Origin: Bdellovibrionales bacterium | Lineage (GTDB): Bacteria; Bdellovibrionota; UBA1018 | Assembly: GCA_018968995.1 (NCBI GenBank) | Contig: JAGWZD010000006.1 | Span: forward strand, 1 to 19,338 | Direction: 5' to 3' | DNA length: 19,338 nucleotides | Part shown: piece by piece, positions 8,279-16,302 of the stretch | Position numbering within the stretch: the stretch's first letter is position 1 | Layout: each line of letters begins with the position of its first letter | The notes under the pieces: model-generated | The model's input: the letters and a program-made list of their open reading frames with translations, nothing else | What the model was told of the DNA's origin: nothing | The model's database searches: none | Translations under genes and position numbers: made by a program

Positions 8279-10107
8279 AGGGTCTTCGAAAAAGATGGCA
8301 TGAGAGTGCGCTGCTTCGACAGTTGATGTGGGAGTATCGGCGGCCTATTGCCATCGGCCTATTGACACTGGTGATTGTGGACATTTTGGAAGTCATTCCT
8401 CCGATTCTTCTGAAACATGCAGTGGATGTGGTCGTCGAGCGCAAGCCTTTAGAAGAAATCTGGTGGATGGCGGCAGCCTACTTTTTTATTACCCTCATCC
8501 AAGGCTTTTGTCGGTATGGCTGGAGGCGATACCTGCTGCGTTCTAGTTTCTTTGCAGGTCAGGATCTTCGGAACCGATTTTCGAAGCATCTTTTTTCGCT
8601 ATCCCCCTCCTTTTTTGATCGAAAGCGATTGGGCGATTTGATGTCGCTTTCAAGTAATGATGTCGAGGCAGTACGAGCGGCATTAGGTTCGGGTTTGCTG
8701 GTTGCTGCAGATGCGCTTTTTTATTTCGTTTCAGTTCCTGTGGCGATGCTCATTTTATCGCCTCAGCTGACACTTTTAGCCTTTCTCCCTCTTCCGTTGA
8801 TTCCTTGGCTAGTGGCTAGAAATGAGCGACTGATTCATCAACGCTTTGAGAAGGTGCAACAGTCCTTTGGAAAGCTCTCGGCACTGGCGCAAGAAACCTT
8901 GACTGGGGTTCGAGTGATCAAGGCTTTTGCTGCCGAACCAGGGCAGCTCGAACGGTTTCGCAAAGCGGGTCAGGAATACATGGATCTCAATATGAGTTTT
9001 GCGCGGGTGCAAAGCTCATTTGGACCTCTTTTAGACTTCACTATGAGTTTGGGCTTGGTGGCTTTGCTTTGGGTCGGTGGCCATCATGCCTTGGGCGGAA
9101 CAGAGACTTTAGGCACGTTTGTCGCTTTTCAGCGATACATTCAAAAAATGGTCTGGCCGATGGCGGCGGTGGGGATGGCGGTATCTTTCTATCAACGAGG
9201 AGTGGCGAGTTCGCGCCGTCTTCAGGATGTCTTTGATGAGAAGTCAGAAATTCTCGAGGCCCCTGACTTCTCTCAGTCTGAGCTCAATCACGCGCCCGGT
9301 CCGCGAGCGATTCAGGGTGAGATTGAGTTCAGAAACCTTTCATTTCGGTATTCGGGATCAGAAGAAAATGCTCTTGATCGTGTCTCATTGGTGATTCCCG
9401 CTAAAGCGCGGGTTGCTTTTGTTGGAGCAGTGGGCTCTGGCAAGAGCACGCTACTGTCGCTGATTCCTCGTTTATATCCTGCCTTCGATGGTTCCATCTT
9501 TTTAGACGGTCGGGATTTGAATCAGTATCGACTGTCAGAGTTGCGAAAAAATATTGGATTTGTGGGTCAAGATCTTTTCTTGTTCAGTGAGACGGTCGAC
9601 CAGAATTTAGGCTGGGGCCTGGATGAGGTTCCTGCCCGAAGTGCACTTTTAAAACTATCTGAACGGGTGGCTCTGGATGGCGAGATCGAGCGATTACCCC
9701 AGGGATTTGCTACCTTGCTTGGAGAGCGAGGAGTGAACCTCTCGGGCGGTCAGCGCCAGCGCCTGACTATCGCGCGAGCGATTGCTAGGAGTCCTGCGAT
9801 TTTGATTCTGGATGATGCGCTATCTGCCGTGGACACTCGCACTGAGAGTCGCTTACTGGGTGAGCTCCGAAGTCGAGAGCACCGCTGCACCGAGCTGATT
9901 GCTGCTCATCGAATCTCCTCTATTCAGGAAGCCGACTGGATCGTTGTTCTCGACCGAGGAAGATTGATCCAGCAGGGCACTCACCAGCAGCTGATTTCAG
10001 AGGCCGGCGGATTGTACCGCGATTTTTATGATCAACAGAAACTTGAGGAGGAGTTGGCGCATTATGGCGAAAGAGCCGATCAAGCACCTATCGCTCCTGG
10101 AGTCTGA
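8248..10107 (+). CDS. ABC exporter subunit, MdlA/YheI-like (canonical signature, Asp for catalytic Glu)
   Basis: A 619-residue half-transporter: a six-span type IV exporter membrane domain (about 30-320) fused to an ATPase domain (about 357-590). Walker A is GAVGSGKST (393-401), the Q-loop Gln is at 441, the signature is a perfect LSGGQ (498-502) and the switch His is at 554. Walker B reads ILILDD (518-523), so Asp523 replaces the catalytic Glu, followed by ALSAVD. LDDALSAVD is typical of the MdlA/YheI branch. This subunit should pair with the product of the next gene, giving one weak and one active ATP site. The substrate is unknown; relatives move lipids, peptides or drugs. The gene overlaps the pseudouridine synthase by 31 bases and the partner gene by 44 bases. 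Confidence 0.93.
   Translation: MQGETPRSPLKGLRKRWHESALLRQLMWEYRRPIAIGLLTLVIVDILEVIPPILLKHAVDVVVERKPLEEIWWMAAAYFFITLIQGFCRYGWRRYLLRSSFFAGQDLRNRFSKHLFSLSPSFFDRKRLGDLMSLSSNDVEAVRAALGSGLLVAADALFYFVSVPVAMLILSPQLTLLAFLPLPLIPWLVARNERLIHQRFEKVQQSFGKLSALAQETLTGVRVIKAFAAEPGQLERFRKAGQEYMDLNMSFARVQSSFGPLLDFTMSLGLVALLWVGGHHALGGTETLGTFVAFQRYIQKMVWPMAAVGMAVSFYQRGVASSRRLQDVFDEKSEILEAPDFSQSELNHAPGPRAIQGEIEFRNLSFRYSGSEENALDRVSLVIPAKARVAFVGAVGSGKSTLLSLIPRLYPAFDGSIFLDGRDLNQYRLSELRKNIGFVGQDLFLFSETVDQNLGWGLDEVPARSALLKLSERVALDGEIERLPQGFATLLGERGVNLSGGQRQRLTIARAIARSPAILILDDALSAVDTRTESRLLGELRSREHRCTELIAAHRISSIQEADWIVVLDRGRLIQQGTHQQLISEAGGLYRDFYDQQKLEEELAHYGERADQAPIAPGV
10045..10053 (+). promoter_or_regulatory. Shine-Dalgarno site deciding the second exporter start
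   Basis: GAGGAGGAG lies ten bases before the ATG at 10064. The in-frame ATG at 10028 has no such site, so 10064 is preferred. Confidence 0.75.
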
Positions 10108-11917
10108 AGATCTTGAAGAGCAATCCGGACGGGTGCAGCTTCGAGGCCAGGAAGTGGCGCGACTTTTCCGTCTTTTAGGGGGACATCCTGGCCCCCTATG
10201 GATCGGAATTCTCCTGATGTTTCTGGCGACAGGGGCAGCGCTGCTTGAGCCCCGTCTTTTTGGATATGCCATTGATGATGCCATTATTCCAAAAAATGAG
10301 TCTCGGCTCTTTCAGCTGACCCTGATCTACTTTGGAGTCCAGGTATTGCGGGTATTAACAACCATTGGTCAGGGTTATTTTTTTACTCTACTGGGTCAGA
10401 GAGTCATGCAAGAGCTCCGGCAGTCGCTGCTCACTCATCTTCAGCGGCTTCCAGTGTCGCTTTATGATCGTACCCCTGCCGGTAGACTGGTGACTCGAGT
10501 TACCAACGATATTGGATCGCTTGCGGAGATGTTTTCTGCTGGCTTTGCTACGATCATTACGAATGTTCTAACAGTACTGGGAATTCTGATTTGGCTTTTT
10601 ATTTTAGACTTTCAACTCGCTCTGGTTGCGATGGCTATTTTTCCGATACTCGCTGGTTTCTCAATTTATTTCAGTGCTCGCCTACGAATCGCCTATCGTG
10701 AGGCTAGAAATCGGCTCTCCGCTTTGAACTCGTTTTTAGCAGAAAACATCATGGGAATGCGTGTGGTTCAGCTGTTCGCGCGCGAGTCGCGACAGTTTGC
10801 TCGGTTTGAGCAGGTGAATGCCCGATACACTAGCGCTCAGATTGAGTCGATCCATGTGTTTGCCTACTTTCAGCCCGCCATTACTTGGGCTTCAGGAATC
10901 TCGATGACTGCTGTAGTGGCCGTTGGGGGATACCGCGCTTACCATGGCGATCTTGCCGTTGGGGTACTGGTCGCTTTTTTTGCATATGTTTTAACTGCTT
11001 TTCAGCCGCTCCGCGAGATTGCAGACAAATGGAACTTATTTCTGTCTGGTATGGCCTCAGCTGAAAGAATATTTTCTATCTTGGATTGGCCTGTTGAAGA
11101 CGAGGCTCGGGGTAGTCTAACAGTGATTGATCGATCGAAGCTGCCTGCGATTCGTGGTGAGATCATTTTTGAGAACGTGTGGTTTGCTTACTCAGATGAA
11201 AACTGGGTGATTCGCGATCTGAGCTGCCGTATCGATCCGGGGGCTCGGGTGGGTATTGTAGGTCACACTGGAGCGGGAAAGAGTACCATCATTAGTTTGC
11301 TCCTGAGATTCTATGAGCCGAACCGGGGAAGAATTTTGCTGGACGGTCGAGATCTGCGCAGCTTCGATCGTCGTGAGCTTCGCGCGCGTCTCGGGATGAT
11401 TCAGCAAGAGGTTTTTCTATTTTCCGGCTCACTTCATGAGAACGTCACGCTGTTTCGTGAGGGTCTTGAGGGATCGGCAGAAATCCCATTGGGCCTTCAA
11501 GAAAAAGATCTTTACGAGCGGGGAGTGAATCTTTCGATGGGCGAGCGCCAGCGGCTTGCTTTTTACCGAGCTCGTGCAGCAAAGCCCGATTTATGGATTC
11601 TCGATGAAGCTACGGCAAATGTGGATTCGACAACCGAGCAAGAGATTTCTGCGCTACTGAGACAAGAATCATTAGGACGAACGCAGATCCTGGTAGCGCA
11701 TCGTTTAGCGACGATCCGCGATGCGGATCTCATACTGGTGCTTCATCATGGTCAGCTGGTCGAGCAGGGAAGTCATGATCAGCTGATGAAGATTCAGGGA
11801 GTCTACTCAAAAATGGTCGAGCTTCAGCGGATCGAGGGAAAAGCTCAAAGCGCTGAAGGTCAACGACGCGATTCCGATCAGCGGGTGGGTTCTTCAGTTC
11901 CTTCCGGACCAGCATAA
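10064..11917 (+). CDS. ABC exporter subunit, MdlB/YheH-like (degenerate signature, canonical Walker B)
   Basis: A 617-residue half-transporter. The membrane domain spans about 40-330 and the ATPase domain about 365-590. Walker A is GHTGAGKST (400-408), the Q-loop Gln is at 448, Walker B is LWILDE (510-515) with Glu515 intact, and the switch His is at 546. The signature is changed to LSMGE (490-494). Between ENVTLF (459-464) and ERGVNLS (485-491) there are only about 20 residues, roughly 15-17 fewer than in usual exporters, so the helical subdomain is shortened with no sign of a frameshift. The tail after about 590 is polar. A longer form from 10028 adds 12 residues. The last 40 bases overlap the convergent EpmA gene. 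It should form a heterodimer with the upstream subunit. Confidence 0.92.
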   Translation: MAKEPIKHLSLLESEDLEEQSGRVQLRGQEVARLFRLLGGHPGPLWIGILLMFLATGAALLEPRLFGYAIDDAIIPKNESRLFQLTLIYFGVQVLRVLTTIGQGYFFTLLGQRVMQELRQSLLTHLQRLPVSLYDRTPAGRLVTRVTNDIGSLAEMFSAGFATIITNVLTVLGILIWLFILDFQLALVAMAIFPILAGFSIYFSARLRIAYREARNRLSALNSFLAENIMGMRVVQLFARESRQFARFEQVNARYTSAQIESIHVFAYFQPAITWASGISMTAVVAVGGYRAYHGDLAVGVLVAFFAYVLTAFQPLREIADKWNLFLSGMASAERIFSILDWPVEDEARGSLTVIDRSKLPAIRGEIIFENVWFAYSDENWVIRDLSCRIDPGARVGIVGHTGAGKSTIISLLLRFYEPNRGRILLDGRDLRSFDRRELRARLGMIQQEVFLFSGSLHENVTLFREGLEGSAEIPLGLQEKDLYERGVNLSMGERQRLAFYRARAAKPDLWILDEATANVDSTTEQEISALLRQESLGRTQILVAHRLATIRDADLILVLHHGQLVEQGSHDQLMKIQGVYSKMVELQRIEGKAQSAEGQRRDSDQRVGSSVPSGPA

Positions 11918-13146
11918 GCCTCAAGCCAGAAGGTGTAGCGAATATCCGGCTCATCAGCGAGCAGCATAATCAGACGGTCTACACCTAACGCATTTCCACC
12001 AGAGGGAGGAAGCCCTTCGGCAAGGGCTTCTAGAAAGTCCTCATCGAGCGGCGTTTTTGGAAATTCATCGCCGTAGAGTTGCGTTCGAAGATCCATATCT
12101 TTTAGGAACCGAGCGCGTTGCTCTTGCGGATCGGTCAGTTCCTCGAAGGCGTTGCAAAGCTCAATGCCTCCTGCGTAGGCCTCGAAGCGTTTAGCCCACC
12201 GCGAGCCATCCGAGAGTGTCTCAATGACAGATAGAGCCGATTGAGAGGGAGGATAGCCATGCACAAAGACCGCTTGATTCTGAGGGAGCCTGGGCTCAAT
12301 CACATTTAGCCAAATTCGAAAATAGAGGTCATCCCAAGTGTCTACACTTCCGGAGTCGCCCGTGGGTTTCAGGCCCAAGCGTTGACATTCTAAAGCCAGC
12401 CTCTCGGTCGATGAGCAAGCCACAAGGTCGATACCGGCGTGTTCGAAAAAAAGCTCTCGAATGCTGAGTCTGGGCCAGGGGGTACGAACTGAGAAGTGTC
12501 TTCCTTGGAAACGAATCTCTGGTTTTCCATGAATTTCGATCGCAAGAGTTTCAATCAGTGTTTCAGTATCACTCATGATCTCTTGAAGACCGGCAAAGGC
12601 TCGGTACCACTCCAGAAGAGTGAACTCGGGATGATGCGTGTTGGATTTAGGCTCTAGGCGAAAGGCTGGAGCGATCTGGAACACTTGCTCTAACCCCCCA
12701 ACGAGAAGCCTTTTTAGGGCAAACTCGGGAGAAGTGGGTAGATATGCCCCAGATTTCAGCTGAAAAGGACGGATATGAGTCTCCATTCCTGGGCAGGGAA
12801 CCAGAAGAGGGGTTCGAGCTTCAATGAATCCTCGGCTACAGAAAAACTTGCGGATCAGCCCCTCAATTTGGGCTCGGAAGGCTACGCCTCTTTGTCGTCG
12901 AGGGTCTTGAATTCGCTCGAAAAAACGCAGGCTTTTTTCAGGGTGACGATTGGGCGTTAGAACGGCGAGTGAATAGCTTCCTTCGGAGGCGTCTGATGCC
13001 GACGCAACGACCCAGTCTCCCAAAGCTGCATTTCCAGCAGAGTGGACGAGAATGGTTTTCTGGCCCTGTGCCGTTCCTAAGCAAGCCTGGCCCTGGGAAA
13101 GCCCTAAAAGTCGTCCACGAATTTCCATAACCAGGGGCTTAAACAT
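11878..13146 (-). CDS. epmA: EpmA/GenX-like elongation factor P beta-lysine ligase with N-terminal extension
   Basis: A 422-residue class II lysyl-tRNA-synthetase paralogue without the usual anticodon-binding domain. The core (about 72-410) matches EpmA, which joins (R)-beta-lysine to a lysine of elongation factor P. Motif 1 includes TPLLVPCPGMETHIRPF (112-128). Motif 2 includes FRLEPKS and HHPEFTLLEWYRAF (171-184). GYPPSQSALS (297-306) and GGIELCNAFEELTD (326-339) match the substrate pocket. Motif 3 is GGNALGVDRL (383-392). E. coli EpmA has 325 residues; here about 70 extra N-terminal residues look like a small beta-barrel, with GRLLGLSQGQACLG and LGDWVVA. EF-P and EpmB genes are not in the window. 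Starts at 13146 or 13128 both lack a clear ribosome site. The tail overlaps the exporter gene by 40 bases. Confidence 0.85.
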   Translation of the reverse strand: MFKPLVMEIRGRLLGLSQGQACLGTAQGQKTILVHSAGNAALGDWVVASASDASEGSYSLAVLTPNRHPEKSLRFFERIQDPRRQRGVAFRAQIEGLIRKFFCSRGFIEARTPLLVPCPGMETHIRPFQLKSGAYLPTSPEFALKRLLVGGLEQVFQIAPAFRLEPKSNTHHPEFTLLEWYRAFAGLQEIMSDTETLIETLAIEIHGKPEIRFQGRHFSVRTPWPRLSIRELFFEHAGIDLVACSSTERLALECQRLGLKPTGDSGSVDTWDDLYFRIWLNVIEPRLPQNQAVFVHGYPPSQSALSVIETLSDGSRWAKRFEAYAGGIELCNAFEELTDPQEQRARFLKDMDLRTQLYGDEFPKTPLDEDFLEALAEGLPPSGGNALGVDRLIMLLADEPDIRYTFWLEAYAGPEGTEEPTR

Positions 13147-13193
13147 GAATTTTTTTGGTTGTCACGGTCCCAGACACGACACAAGATCGAGAC

Positions 13194-13487
13194 ATGAAAA
13201 AAATCATCGTCAGCTTGTTGGTTTCTGCTTTGATCAGTACCTCGGTTTTGGCCGAGGATTCGGCGCCAGTAGCGCCTGCGGCTCCAGCAGCCCCAGCGGC
13301 TCCTGCGACCGAGGGGATGAATCAGGCGCCTGCTAATTCAAACTGGCAGAATCTCGATGCAGGAAATGCCGCTGAGGCAGCTCCTCAGAAGGGTGGCCAG
13401 AAAAAGAAGCGCAAGCATGCTCATGCGAAAGCAAAAGCAAAAAAGCATGCTGCGAAAAAGCGTCATCACGCGAAAAATCATCACTGA
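13194..13487 (+). CDS. Small secreted Ala/Pro- and Lys/His-rich protein
   Basis: A 97-residue protein with three parts. Residues 1-20 are a clean signal peptide (MKKIIVSLLVSALISTSVLA, cut before ED). Residues 21-45 are an Ala/Pro linker with tandem APAAPAAPAAPA. From about 65 the protein is Gly, Lys, His and Ala rich (QKKKRKHAHAKAKAKKHA, then KKRHHAKNHH) and strongly basic. No fold or family is recognised. The tail could bind metal, nucleic acid or acidic polymers, but that is inference. The frame is open to an ATG at 13155; the start at 13194 is preferred because it opens the signal peptide directly. It is divergent from EpmA across 47 bases and lies 21 bases before the sensor kinase, so it may share a transcript with the kinase. 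Confidence 0.75.
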   Translation: MKKIIVSLLVSALISTSVLAEDSAPVAPAAPAAPAAPATEGMNQAPANSNWQNLDAGNAAEAAPQKGGQKKKRKHAHAKAKAKKHAAKKRHHAKNHH

Positions 13488-13508
13488 TTGCTGTGAGGGC
13501 GGCGGCCC

Positions 13509-14939
13509 ATGCCGTTTTCATTTCGAAGCCGAAAGCTTGACCTTCAGACGAAGATCTCCCTCGTTTTGTTGGCGGTGATTGTGCCTACTTTCGTGGTGGT
13601 TACCGTGGCTGAAAATGCCATCACCGGTCCATTGCTCGAAAGTGAGATGAAGCAATTGGGGGTTTCGACAGCAGAAACGCTGGCCGATGAGATTTCTGAT
13701 GCAGGCTGGCTTGCGTCTCCTCGAGCGAGGGCCTTAATTGAGGGTCGAATGCAGGAAATTCTGTATTCGCAGCGAAATGTGGCGAGCTTGCAGGTCTTTG
13801 TGCCACCCGAGACTCCCGGAGAAAAGCCCAGGCTCTTGGCTTCAAGCGTAGAAGAATCCCTGTCTTCTGATGATCCAACGACGATACCCGTAGCCAATGA
13901 CTCAGGTCTGAGTGCGCTGACCGAGTTAGCCCAAATCAGCTTGATCCAGGAGGATGATGGGAATCGTCTTTGGCAGATTGTTCTTCCGATCCGTTCGAAA
14001 AGTAAAAAGCTCGTTGGAAACGTAGTGGTTTTGGTGACGCTGAAGCTTGTCGAGCGCATTCAAAGTTTGCTGTGGCGAAGTACGGTTGTGGCAGGGTTAG
14101 CGGCTTTAAGTTTGCTTTTCATCGGGCTTCGCTACTTTTTGAGGCGAACCATTGCCAACGAACGCCGATTGATTGCGGCAGAAAGCCAAAATGTCCAGCT
14201 GACTCAGCAGTTGCATGAGACTCAGCGGCAGTTGATGAACACCGAGAAGCTGGCGGTTATGGGTCAACTGACGGCCACGTTTGCCCATGAGATTGGAACC
14301 CCTTTGAATGCAATGGGCGGGCACCTACAGCTTCTCAGTGGAGAGCTGACCGAAGGACGCTCGAAAGATCGGCTCGGTGTGATTCGAAGCCAGGTCGAGA
14401 AGATCGAAAAGATCGTACGCAGCTTTCTTCAGTCCACAGCGCAGCCGGCCTCCAGCAGGCAGCTCGTGGATGTGAACCGAGTGATCGAACAGACTTTGTC
14501 GATTGTAGGGCCCCGTGCCGAATCTCTGGGGGTTTCGTTGCATCGAAAGCTTTCGCATGATTTAGGCCCAGTGCGAGTGGTTCCCCTTGAACTCGAGCAA
14601 ATCTTGCTTAATTTGGTCAACAACTCACTGGATTCTCTTCAGTCCAAGGTGCGAAATGGGGTTAAATCGGGACTGGTGCTTGAGCTGGGCTCACGGCTAG
14701 AAACCCAGGACTCACGCGCCGCAGCGGTTGTTGAGGTTTATGACTCGGGTGAGGGGGTGGCCGAGGCCGATCTCAAAAACGTGTGGAAGCCTTTTTTTAC
14801 CACCAAGCGTCCTGGTGAAGGCACCGGGCTTGGCTTGACCATTTGTCAGCAGCTTGCGAAGCAGAATGGGGCTTCTCTCGGCATGGACTCTAAGCACGGG
14901 GCTTGGACTCGAGTGACGCTCCGAATTCCGTATGCCTAA
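13509..14939 (+). CDS. Membrane sensor histidine kinase (NtrB/AtoS-type core)
   Basis: A 476-residue inner-membrane kinase. Span 1 covers about 15-33 (ISLVLLAVIVPTFVVVTVA) and span 2 about 190-208. Between them lies a periplasmic sensor of about 155 residues that looks like a small PAS-like mixed fold. A linker coiled coil runs from about 214 to 246. The H-box is FAHEIGTPLN with phospho-His260. The N-box is NLVNNSLDSL (Asn368, Asn372), the G1 box is DSGEGV (412-417), the F-box is KPFFTTK and the G2 box is GTGLGLTIC (438-446). All catalytic boxes are intact. A GAGGG sequence ends ten bases before the ATG. The gene overlaps the response regulator by 8 bases, so they form a cognate pair. The signal is unknown. 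Confidence 0.93.
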   Translation: MPFSFRSRKLDLQTKISLVLLAVIVPTFVVVTVAENAITGPLLESEMKQLGVSTAETLADEISDAGWLASPRARALIEGRMQEILYSQRNVASLQVFVPPETPGEKPRLLASSVEESLSSDDPTTIPVANDSGLSALTELAQISLIQEDDGNRLWQIVLPIRSKSKKLVGNVVVLVTLKLVERIQSLLWRSTVVAGLAALSLLFIGLRYFLRRTIANERRLIAAESQNVQLTQQLHETQRQLMNTEKLAVMGQLTATFAHEIGTPLNAMGGHLQLLSGELTEGRSKDRLGVIRSQVEKIEKIVRSFLQSTAQPASSRQLVDVNRVIEQTLSIVGPRAESLGVSLHRKLSHDLGPVRVVPLELEQILLNLVNNSLDSLQSKVRNGVKSGLVLELGSRLETQDSRAAAVVEVYDSGEGVAEADLKNVWKPFFTTKRPGEGTGLGLTICQQLAKQNGASLGMDSKHGAWTRVTLRIPYA

Positions 14940-16302
14940 TTCACGATTTACTAGTGTAAAGTCTGCCGATATCAAGGCGCCCATCGCGATCTTGATCGTT
15001 GATGATGACGAGGTGACGCGAAACCTGCTTCAAGAGGTTTTAGGCAAAATTCAATTACCCGCACCCCTGGAGATTTTTACCGCAGAAAGCGGTGAAGAAG
15101 CGGTGCAGAGGATTGCTGAAAAAACATTTCCAATCATTCTTTCAGATGTTCGCATGCTCGAGCTCGATGGGATGGCCGTTCTTCAAGCTGCCCGGAAAAA
15201 AAGCTCAGCCACTTCAGTGATTTTGATGACGGGATTTGGCAGTATGGAGGGTGCCATTGCGGCAATTCGCGAGGGTGCTTTTGATTATGTGAGTAAGCCC
15301 TTCAAGCTCGAGCAAATCGAAGCCGTTGTTCAGCGTGCCGCACGTCATTGGGAAAGCCTAGCAACTCAGGCCATGCGTCGGGCTTCAAAGCATTTCTCGT
15401 CGAAACAACAACAGACTGTGAGCGCCCGAGAGATCGTCGGAAAATCCGCCCGAATTGTAGAAGTGTATAAAGTGGTGGCACGTGCCGCGCTTTCTCCGAG
15501 TGCCGTTTTACTGATGGGCGAAGTTGGAACCGGAAAAAGCATGGTTGCTCGAGCGATTCATCAAAACAGTCAGCGCCGAGCCGAAAAGTTTATTCCTTGG
15601 AGTGCAACCGACCTGAGCACGCCGGCGGACTTTCACGACCGAGTCATCGAAGCAAAGAAGGGAACTCTCTATATTGAAGAGGTTTCTGAGTTATCTTTGG
15701 CCGTTCAGCTCGAGCTTTTACGCCTCTTGGAGGATGAGCAGGCTTCTGTTCGGGTGATTGCTGCGACTCATGCCGATCTCTCTCAATTGGCTCAGCAGGG
15801 AAGCTTTCGAGAAGACTTATTGTATCAATTAAAGGTGATTACCATCGAGTTACCACCTTTACGAGAGCGACTGGAAGATCTGCCAGAGCTCATTGAGGCG
15901 TTTCTGGTTCGTTACTCTGAGAAAAACGAAAAGAACATCTCGCACGTAGCAGACGAGACCTTAGAGGTTTTCCGAAAGCATTCGTGGCCCGGAAATGTCC
16001 GCGAACTCGAGCACGCCATCGAAAGAGCGGTTGTGCTTGCAAATAGTTCGGTTCTTTTTCCTGAAGATTTTCCCGGACTACTGGAGTCCTCAAATCGAGT
16101 GGGTACGGAGCGCGGTGCCCAAGCGATAGTGCACCCAATGTCTGCTGAGACCTCGCTTGAAGAAGTTGAAAAGCAGCACATCCTGCGTGTTCTGCAAGAG
16201 GTGAACTACAACAAATCGAAGGCCTCAGAGATTCTTGGAATCGATCGAGTCACCCTTTATCGTAAGGCCTCGCGCTACGGCATTGATCTTCGGTTGAAAT
16301 GA
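14932..16302 (+). CDS. NtrC-family response regulator lacking GAFTGA (receiver, AAA+, Fis)
   Basis: A 456-residue regulator. The receiver (about 18-140) is complete: acidic Asp24-26, phospho-acceptor Asp72 (LSDVRM), Thr100 and Lys122. The AAA+ domain has Walker A GEVGTGKS (196-203), a Walker B-like GTLYIEEV (244-251) with Glu where Asp is usual, sensor I region RVIAATHADL, FREDLLYQL with an arginine-finger candidate, and WPGNVREL (352-359). Only about 40 residues separate Walker A and B, and the ESELFGHEKGAFTGA stretch that touches sigma-54 is absent. The C-terminal Fis-type helix-turn-helix (about 410-456, NYNKSKASEILGIDRVTLYR) is intact. It may therefore regulate without sigma-54, as some GAFTGA-less relatives do. 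The start overlaps the kinase by 8 bases, and the stop overlaps the Nudix start (ATGA). Confidence 0.92.
   Translation: MPNSRFTSVKSADIKAPIAILIVDDDEVTRNLLQEVLGKIQLPAPLEIFTAESGEEAVQRIAEKTFPIILSDVRMLELDGMAVLQAARKKSSATSVILMTGFGSMEGAIAAIREGAFDYVSKPFKLEQIEAVVQRAARHWESLATQAMRRASKHFSSKQQQTVSAREIVGKSARIVEVYKVVARAALSPSAVLLMGEVGTGKSMVARAIHQNSQRRAEKFIPWSATDLSTPADFHDRVIEAKKGTLYIEEVSELSLAVQLELLRLLEDEQASVRVIAATHADLSQLAQQGSFREDLLYQLKVITIELPPLRERLEDLPELIEAFLVRYSEKNEKNISHVADETLEVFRKHSWPGNVRELEHAIERAVVLANSSVLFPEDFPGLLESSNRVGTERGAQAIVHPMSAETSLEEVEKQHILRVLQEVNYNKSKASEILGIDRVTLYRKASRYGIDLRLK

Noticed and set aside
13264..13312. Short tandem GCN-rich repeat as a possible mobile or phase-variable repeat
   Set aside because: It encodes an in-frame Ala/Pro linker with varied codons. 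The repeats are not identical at the DNA level, so slippage is unlikely.
13544..14059. Minus-strand open frame of 171 codons inside the sensor kinase gene
   Set aside because: It is low-complexity Ser/Thr/Arg sequence with no motif and lies opposite a well-supported kinase domain.
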